A DNA stretch of 9,312 nt from NCBI GenBank assembly GCA_964435025.1, contig CAYSXL010000021.1, forward strand, positions 1 through 9,312, given 5' to 3'. Within the stretch, counting starts at the first letter, position 1. Each line of letters opens with the position of its first letter. The notes below the pieces were generated by a model. The model was not told the DNA's origin and did no database searches. It saw nothing but the letters and a program-made list of their open reading frames with translations. Positions 4,905 through 9,312 of the stretch are shown one piece after another. Position numbers and translations under genes: made by a program. The stretch comes from PWHW01 sp964435025 (lineage in GTDB: Bacteria > Patescibacteriota > Minisyncoccia > Minisyncoccales > PWPS01).

Positions 4905-6425
4905 ATGAATATCGAAAAAGAAATTATAGAAAAACTGATTAAGGAGAAAGCGGAGACACAAGAAGACTTGGAAAGGGCAAAAAAAGATATCTCCAAAAAG
5001 TACGGCACCTCTTTCCCCACTAATATTAACCTACTTAAAGCTTATCACAAAATAAGAGGAAAGGATGAGAGGGTGCTCTCCCTTTTAAGGACACGTCCTG
5101 TGCGTTCTCTTTCGGGAGTAGTTAATATTTCCATCCTTACAAAACCGTTTCCTTGTCCGGGTAGTTGTATTTACTGTCCAAGTGAGGAAAACATCCCGAA
5201 AAGTTATTTGGATGGTGAGCCCGCTGTCATGCGAGCTCTGCTTAGCAAATATCATCCCGCCAAACAAGTTAAAATGAGAATAGACGCCCTAAAGAAGACC
5301 GGACATCCCACAGAAAAATTAGAGATTCGAATCATAGGAGGAACGTGGTCTTTCTATCCCCGTAAATATAAAAATTGGTTCATCAAGAAAACTTTTGACG
5401 CCTGCCTGTCCTCCCGAAGGAAAGAAAGTAAAAATGTCAAAGATGCCCAAAGAAGAAACGAAAAAGCCAAACACCGCATTGTTTGCCTTTCCGTAGAGAC
5501 AAGGCCGGACTTTATAACCAAAGAAGAAATTAAAGAGCTCCGCCGTCTGGGGGTAACTATGGTGGAGCTCGGTGTACAGTCTCTCTTTGACGACGTAATG
5601 GATTTTACAAAAAGAGGTCATAAGGCAAAAGATACAATAAAAGCAACCAAACTTTTGAAAGATGCCGGATTTAAGGTTTGTCACCAAGTCATGTTAAACC
5701 TCCCCGGAAGTACTCCGAAGAAAGACATGGAAACTTTTAAAAGAATATTTGAAGATCCTTCATTCCGCCCCGATTTCCTAAAAATATATCCTTGTGTTGT
5801 CCTGAAGAACACTCCTCTTTATTCTCTCTGGAAAAAGGGAGGGCATAAAGTTTTGAGTGACAAGAAAACGGCAAAAATGATCGGAAAAATAAAGAAAGAT
5901 TATGTGCCTTATTATGTTCGCATTCAAAGGGTATTTAGAGATATTCCCAAACAGAATATTGTTGCCGGATGCAAAATATCAAACTTACGGGAACTCATTA
6001 CGGAAGATTGTAAGTGTATTCGTTGCCGAGAAGTCAAAGCAAACTACAACCCCAAGGAAAGAATACTGCTTTTTAGAGAAGATTACACCGCTTCCGATGA
6101 TAAGGAGATTTTTTTAACAATGGAGAGCAGTGATCGAAACCGTCTTTATGCAATTCTCCGCCTTCGGAATATAGAGAAAGAAAAAATCGGTATGATAAGA
6201 GAGTTACACACTTACGGGATGCATACAGCCTTAAAAGGAAAGAGTGAGGTTTCCCCGCAACACAAAGGTCTCGGGAAAAAGCTCGTTAAAGAGGCGGAAA
6301 AAATAACAAAAGAAGAGCTTGAGAAAAATAAAATTTCCGTAATTTCGGGAGTGGGGGCAAGGGAATACTGGAGAAGTCTTGGATATAGGTTGGAGAAGAC
6401 GTATATGGTGAAACGACTAAAATGA
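4905..6425 (+). CDS. elp3: Elp3: tRNA U34 carboxymethyltransferase (radical SAM / GNAT)
   Basis: Elp3 uses a radical-SAM iron-sulfur cluster and acetyl-CoA to build the cm5 group on wobble uridine 34 of tRNA. The 506-residue protein has the usual single-chain layout. A basic N-terminal tRNA-binding region is followed by PCPGSCIYCPS with cluster cysteines 84, 88 and 91 (C-x3-C-x2-C). EPAVMRA (105-111), RIIGGTWSFYP (142-152), SVETRPDFI (196-204), ELGVQSLFDDV (221-231) and HQVMLNLPGST (260-270) come next. Cysteines 356, 369, 371 and 374 could bind zinc. The C-terminal acetyltransferase domain has RELHTYGMH (432-440), the acetyl-CoA loop QHKGLGKKL (452-460) and GVGAREYWRSLGY (482-494). The ATG at 4905 is 4 bp from the divergent methyltransferase start. 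Bacterial and archaeal Elp3 work without the other Elongator subunits, and none is seen here. The TGA stop lies inside the second repeat copy. Confidence 0.96.
   Translation: MNIEKEIIEKLIKEKAETQEDLERAKKDISKKYGTSFPTNINLLKAYHKIRGKDERVLSLLRTRPVRSLSGVVNISILTKPFPCPGSCIYCPSEENIPKSYLDGEPAVMRALLSKYHPAKQVKMRIDALKKTGHPTEKLEIRIIGGTWSFYPRKYKNWFIKKTFDACLSSRRKESKNVKDAQRRNEKAKHRIVCLSVETRPDFITKEEIKELRRLGVTMVELGVQSLFDDVMDFTKRGHKAKDTIKATKLLKDAGFKVCHQVMLNLPGSTPKKDMETFKRIFEDPSFRPDFLKIYPCVVLKNTPLYSLWKKGGHKVLSDKKTAKMIGKIKKDYVPYYVRIQRVFRDIPKQNIVAGCKISNLRELITEDCKCIRCREVKANYNPKERILLFREDYTASDDKEIFLTMESSDRNRLYAILRLRNIEKEKIGMIRELHTYGMHTALKGKSEVSPQHKGLGKKLVKEAEKITKEELEKNKISVISGVGAREYWRSLGYRLEKTYMVKRLK
4923..4928 (-). promoter_or_regulatory. 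Candidate -10 box for the methyltransferase, inside elp3
   Basis: A perfect TATAAT lies on the minus strand at 4928-4923, within the first ten codons of elp3. It would place the methyltransferase transcript start near 4916, about 16 nt before its ATG at 4900. No good -35 hexamer is seen at the right distance, so support is modest. Confidence 0.35.
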
Positions 6426-6521
6426 CAAAGCCTAAAACCCCTGCCTCGCAGCAGGGCGGGCAAATAACAAATGAATAAAAGGGTGCTTAATTTGGCATTT
6501 AGATTTTGTCATTTGTCATTT
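6420..6521. repeat. Dispersed intergenic repeat, copy 2
   Basis: The tail-to-tail gap between elp3 and the NIF3 gene holds a second copy of the element at 2051-2168. AAATGACAAA (6420-6429), CAAATAACAAA (6461-6471), TTTGGCATTT (6491-6500) and two overlapping TTTGTCATTT words (6505-6514, 6512-6521) come in the same order as in copy 1. Between the first two words this copy has an extra GC-rich hairpin. The outer words are reverse complements, so the whole unit can fold back on itself. The elp3 stop TGA is part of the first word. Confidence 0.78.
6439..6456. terminator. GC-rich hairpin between convergent genes
   Basis: CCCTGC (6439-6444) and GCAGGG (6451-6456) form a perfect 6-bp stem with a CTCGCA loop. 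It sits 13 bases past the elp3 stop, in the gap between two convergent genes, and could help end transcription from either side. No clean T-tract follows on either strand, so a true intrinsic terminator is uncertain. It may simply be part of the repeat. Confidence 0.4.
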
Positions 6522-6530
6522 CCTTTAGGG

Positions 6531-7475
6531 CTATTTTCTTTTTGTTCTTATAAGTCCTGAGCAAGGGACTACTTCTACACCTTTCTCTTCCAGTTTATCC
6601 AAAAACAGGTTGACTCCTATAGAGTCCGAGGAGATGTGACCTGCAATAACTACATTGATATGGGCCTTTTCCGCTTCCTCGCGATGTTTTTCGGACATAT
6701 GCATTCCGACAACAGTACCTGCCCCCGCTTGAGCAAGTTTCTCATAAATCTCCGGCGCCCCTTCCGTGCCTCCGGTCATTTCGGTAATAACAACCTTTCC
6801 CGCTCTGCTCTCTCCGGAGCCTACAAAGATTTTTGGACCGGCGTTTGTTTTTGTTGCCTGCTTATATTCCTCAATTTCTTTAAGTGAGTCTATAACATCC
6901 CCCACGGAAAAAGGTTTGTCTTTTTTTATTTTCTTGTCCACGAACTGAGCCGCTAAATTATCGCAAGGTGTGTGTACACACATTAAAGGAATATTAAGAA
7001 GCCGGGCCGTATCCACAACGCGATTGTGGTTTGCCGGAGAAAGTCCTCTGGCGACTTCTTGTATCCTTTTTTTTATCATTTTTTCGGCAACATTCACCGG
7101 CACTCCGTACATATGCATTATATCTATTTGGAGTTGCATCACATCATCAAGCCCCGCCAGGGCGTTTCCTCGCGGATGGTGAGAAATAACAAGATCGATA
7201 TCATCAAGCTCTTTGGCAAGAAGCATCTCTTCACCATCGACATCTATGCCCGCCAAAACTTTTTTTATTTTCTTTTGGGGTTCTCCGAAAAGTATTCTTG
7301 TATCCGAGAACGGATTATTCAACCGCTCTTTATCATACTCCTTCTTTTTGCCCTCATCTTTTTTCTCGTACTCTTTCTTTAATCTTTTTTGCATTTCTTC
7401 TATCGTCTTTCTTTTTCTGAAATCGGCCTTTATTCCCTCCTCTACCGCCAGTTTGTATATTTCTTCAATCTTCAT
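6531..7475 (-). CDS. NIF3/DUF34-family metal-binding protein
   Basis: This 314-residue protein belongs to the NIF3 (DUF34) family, whose members bind two metal ions at the interface of ring-shaped oligomers. Its biochemical role is unsettled, and the old label GTP cyclohydrolase type 2 is not a safe call. Likely metal ligands are the HH pair in VISHHPRG (residues 99-100), H168 and D172 in CVHTPCDN, and H280 with D284 in AGHISSDS. The first 50 or so residues form a charged N-terminal extension (EEYKKDEG-like, rich in K and E) leading to NPFSDTRILFGEP (54-66). NPxxDTRIL followed by HNRVVDTARLLNIPLMC (150-166) marks the long archaeal/CPR-type branch. I chose ATG 7475; the TTG at 7487 adds only four residues. 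It starts 20 nt after the Mur ligase stop and so is probably in the same operon. Confidence 0.9.
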   Translation of the reverse strand: MKIEEIYKLAVEEGIKADFRKRKTIEEMQKRLKKEYEKKDEGKKKEYDKERLNNPFSDTRILFGEPQKKIKKVLAGIDVDGEEMLLAKELDDIDLVISHHPRGNALAGLDDVMQLQIDIMHMYGVPVNVAEKMIKKRIQEVARGLSPANHNRVVDTARLLNIPLMCVHTPCDNLAAQFVDKKIKKDKPFSVGDVIDSLKEIEEYKQATKTNAGPKIFVGSGESRAGKVVITEMTGGTEGAPEIYEKLAQAGAGTVVGMHMSEKHREEAEKAHINVVIAGHISSDSIGVNLFLDKLEEKGVEVVPCSGLIRTKRK

Positions 7476-7495
7476 ATTTTTATTCAATAGTTAAT

Positions 7496-8740
7496 TTATA
7501 CTGTATTTTCAATTTTTTCTTTAATTATTTGCCTCTCGTCCCAAGAGACTTTTTTCCCGTTTGCAAGGCACATCCAACATTCACTGCCCTTCCCGGTAAC
7601 TACTACCACATCTTTCTTTTCCGCCACCTCCATCGCCCTTCCTATAGCTTCCTTTCTATCCAAAATTTTCTCATACTTTGCAACTTGGGAAAACCCGTTT
7701 CCGATTTGATCAATTATTTCTTGCGGATCTTCATCGTAAGGGTCTTCATTGGTAATAACAGCTCTGTCACAATATTTAGAGGCTATTTCCCCCAAAACAG
7801 GTCTCTTCCATTTATCTCTTCCCCCTCCGCAAGAACCTAAAACACAAATAAGTTTGTGGGGAGAAAAGGTTTCATGAATTTCTTTGTATACCCCTTCAAG
7901 GGTTTCCGGAGTGACCGCATAATCAATAATTACTCTAACAGGAGAGGATACGACTTCTTCCATTCTCCCCGGAACAGTGCTTACTCTTTGGAGACCTTTT
8001 CTTATTGTGGTGTTCTCCACCCCTTCTTCTTTTGCAAGGGCAATCGCCACAAGGGCATTATATACGTTAAACTTTCCTACCAGAGGAAGGTACATTTCTT
8101 CTCCTTTAAAAGAAAAAGAAACTCCTTTACTGTCACCTCTTATGTTCTCCGCCCTAATCTCCGTATTATTTTCTATTCCGTATTTTACCGTCTTTTCCGC
8201 AAAGAAAGAGAGGAAATAATCCGCATTTTTATCGTCCGCATTTATGATGTGTCTTTTTCTTGTTTTGGCAAAGAGCTTTCCTTTTTCTCTTTTATAGTTT
8301 TCAAAACTACCATGGGATTCTATGTGCTCAGGTGTAAGATTGGTAAGGCATGCCGTGTGAATGTTTATAAAACGGTGCCTGTGTTGTTTTATTCCTTCCG
8401 ACGTTACCTCCATAACAACAACATCACACCCTGCATTTGCCGCTCTTTTTAAAAGTTTTTGTATTGTAGCTTTTCCGGGCATCGTCATTTTAAACATGTT
8501 GGGCTCCTCCTTCCCGGCAATCTCAAATTTTGTCGAAGAAAACGCGGCAACCCTATAGCCGGCTTCCTTAAAAATGTGTGTTGTTATATCTACTGTCGTA
8601 GTCTTCCCGTTAGTCCCGGTAACCGCAAAAACCTTTATTCCCCTCGAGGGGAAACGATAATAAATCGCGCCGAGAAGTGCAAAAAGGAGGTGATAAACAC
8701 TCACAATTGGCGTAAGTTTTCTAAGTTTATCCTTTATCAT
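7496..8740 (-). CDS. MurE-like Mur ligase lacking the N-terminal UDP-binding domain
   Basis: Mur ligases add amino acids to UDP-MurNAc using ATP. The 414-residue product has the P-loop TGTNGKTTT (residues 41-49), EVTSEGIKQHR (111-121), LTNLTPEHIESHGSFENY (132-149) and the likely carbamylated lysine K153. PGRMEEV (257-263), DYAVTPETLE (273-282), GSCGGGRDKWKRP (303-315) and NEDPYDEDP (331-339) follow. These follow MurE in order and spacing. Three features depart from it. Only about 37 residues precede the P-loop, so the usual UDP-MurNAc-binding domain is absent and a hydrophobic stretch (VSVYHLLFALLGAIYY) takes its place. The meso-DAP motif DNPR is replaced by EDPY, and the DYAHTP and GKGHE histidines are V and S. 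The ATG at 8740 overlaps the ruvA end by 14 nt; TTG 8749 is the alternative. The added residue cannot be read from the sequence. Confidence 0.88.
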   Translation of the reverse strand: MIKDKLRKLTPIVSVYHLLFALLGAIYYRFPSRGIKVFAVTGTNGKTTTVDITTHIFKEAGYRVAAFSSTKFEIAGKEEPNMFKMTMPGKATIQKLLKRAANAGCDVVVMEVTSEGIKQHRHRFINIHTACLTNLTPEHIESHGSFENYKREKGKLFAKTRKRHIINADDKNADYFLSFFAEKTVKYGIENNTEIRAENIRGDSKGVSFSFKGEEMYLPLVGKFNVYNALVAIALAKEEGVENTTIRKGLQRVSTVPGRMEEVVSSPVRVIIDYAVTPETLEGVYKEIHETFSPHKLICVLGSCGGGRDKWKRPVLGEIASKYCDRAVITNEDPYDEDPQEIIDQIGNGFSQVAKYEKILDRKEAIGRAMEVAEKKDVVVVTGKGSECWMCLANGKKVSWDERQIIKEKIENTV

Positions 8741-9275
8741 TTTCTCCAAGTATTTTTAAAGCTTCTGTTACTTTTTCTTCTTTTGTCTTTTCGGCGGGAA
8801 CTTCTTCAAGCACTTTCTTGATGTCACTGTCACAAAAGCCAAGCCCTCTTAGCGCTTCAAATGCTTCGTCTTTTCCCGGCTCTTTTACAATTTTTCTGGA
8901 AAGCTCAAAAACAACTTGTTGCCCTTTCTTTTCCCCAATACTAAAGATTTTCCTCATTATTTCTTTGTCTCCCTTTTCTATCCCTCTTTTAAGCTCTCCC
9001 ATGGGAGCGATGGAAGCTATACGGAGTGCTGTCTTGGGACCTATTCCGGACATATTTATAAGTTTCTCAAAAAAATCCAAATTCTCTTTTTCCTTAAAAC
9101 CATAAAGACGAACATCTCTATCCGTGTTTTGCATAAAACAGAACATCGTTATTTCCCTGCCCACGCTATCTTTCTCTTTGGGCACGGAAAAGACTTTATA
9201 TCCCACACCGCCGACATCAATAACTAAAAAATCCTCTCCCTTTATCGCAATTTTCCCTTTTAAGTAGTAAATCAT
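8727..9275 (-). CDS. ruvA: Holliday junction branch-migration protein RuvA
   Basis: RuvA binds Holliday junctions as a tetramer and loads the RuvB motor. The 182-residue product has all three domains. The OB-fold is MIYYLKGKIAIKGEDFLVID then VGGVGYKVF (1-29), with TDRDVRLYGF (51-60). The helix-hairpin-helix region holds LINMSGIGPKTALRIAS (72-88) and a second, more degenerate hairpin IFSIGEKKGQQVVFELSRKI (110-129, usually GIGKKTAERI). The C-terminal RuvB-interacting domain is DEAFEALRGLGF (136-147) and onwards. Start at ATG 9275, since the family begins at MI-x-x-L-x-G; the TTG at 9299 would add eight unrelated residues. It overlaps the downstream Mur ligase by 14 nt, so the two are probably co-translated. 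Its promoter is not recognisable in the remaining 37 bases. Confidence 0.95.
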   Translation of the reverse strand: MIYYLKGKIAIKGEDFLVIDVGGVGYKVFSVPKEKDSVGREITMFCFMQNTDRDVRLYGFKEKENLDFFEKLINMSGIGPKTALRIASIAPMGELKRGIEKGDKEIMRKIFSIGEKKGQQVVFELSRKIVKEPGKDEAFEALRGLGFCDSDIKKVLEEVPAEKTKEEKVTEALKILGENDKG

Positions 9276-9312
9276 AATGATAGAAGATATAAGAAACAAG
9301 AAACAAACAAGA

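Noticed and set aside
4901..5020. N-terminal extension of 40 residues on the methyltransferase
   Set aside because: The extension is purely antisense to elp3. The family-like sequence begins after the ATG at 4900.
7856..8452. Open frame of 198 codons on the plus strand
   Set aside because: It is antisense to the Mur ligase gene, has no recognisable domain and a composition typical of a shadow frame (many F, Y, R).
9282..9312. Tandem AAGAAACAAG-like repeats at the window edge
   Set aside because: Low-complexity AT-rich sequence of only about 25 bases; too short and too near the edge to interpret.
1..9312. UGA read as glycine or tryptophan, as in some CPR lineages
   Set aside because: TGA ends greA, elp3 and the gene before smpB at the expected family lengths, and no family-conserved position needs a TGA codon.
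1..9312. CRISPR array, insertion sequence, phage or defence system
   Set aside because: No regularly spaced direct repeats, no transposase or integrase frame, and every long gene is accounted for by a housekeeping or tRNA-modification family.

Overview
The window looks like a slice of a small, AT-rich bacterial chromosome, most likely a member of the Candidate Phyla Radiation (Patescibacteria, Parcubacteria-like). This is an inference. It rests on a half-length MFS protein, a Mur ligase lacking its UDP-binding domain, a bacterial Elp3, a GreA with an unusual tip loop, weak Shine-Dalgarno signals and very short intergenic gaps. TGA is used as a stop (smpB's upstream neighbour, greA, elp3), so the code is the standard bacterial one, not the Gracilibacteria-type recoded one.

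Layout. 1-461 (+): the last codons of an upstream gene overlap smpB. 465-1534 (-): infC-rpmI-rplT, the IF3/L35/L20 operon, convergent with smpB. infC has no usable ATG. 1637-1986 (-): the one-piece tmRNA gene ssrA, with a readable tag frame, three H-type pseudoknots and an excellent sigma70 promoter. 2051-2175: a dispersed repeat. 2176-3477 (-): greA, then a broken HD-domain gene, then a six-helix MFS protein. 3478-3730: a leader and regulatory region for greA. 3731-4195 (-): a short MgtC/SapB membrane protein. 4241-4900 (-) and 4905-6425 (+): a Trm9/ALKBH8-like methyltransferase and Elp3, divergent, with start codons only 4 bp apart. 6420-6530: a second copy of the repeat. 6531-9275 (-): ruvA, a MurE-like Mur ligase and a NIF3/DUF34 protein, closely packed.

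How it fits together. Much of the window serves translation: SmpB and tmRNA (ribosome rescue) lie on either side of the IF3/L35/L20 operon. Elp3 makes the cm5U34 wobble modification in tRNA, and Trm9-type enzymes methylate the product to mcm5U34. The divergent pair therefore reads as a compact bacterial version of a pathway best known from eukaryotes, and it is the most interesting find here. The remaining genes cover transcript cleavage (GreA), recombination (RuvA), peptidoglycan precursor synthesis (Mur ligase) and transport. No CRISPR array, insertion sequence, phage gene or recognisable defence gene is visible.
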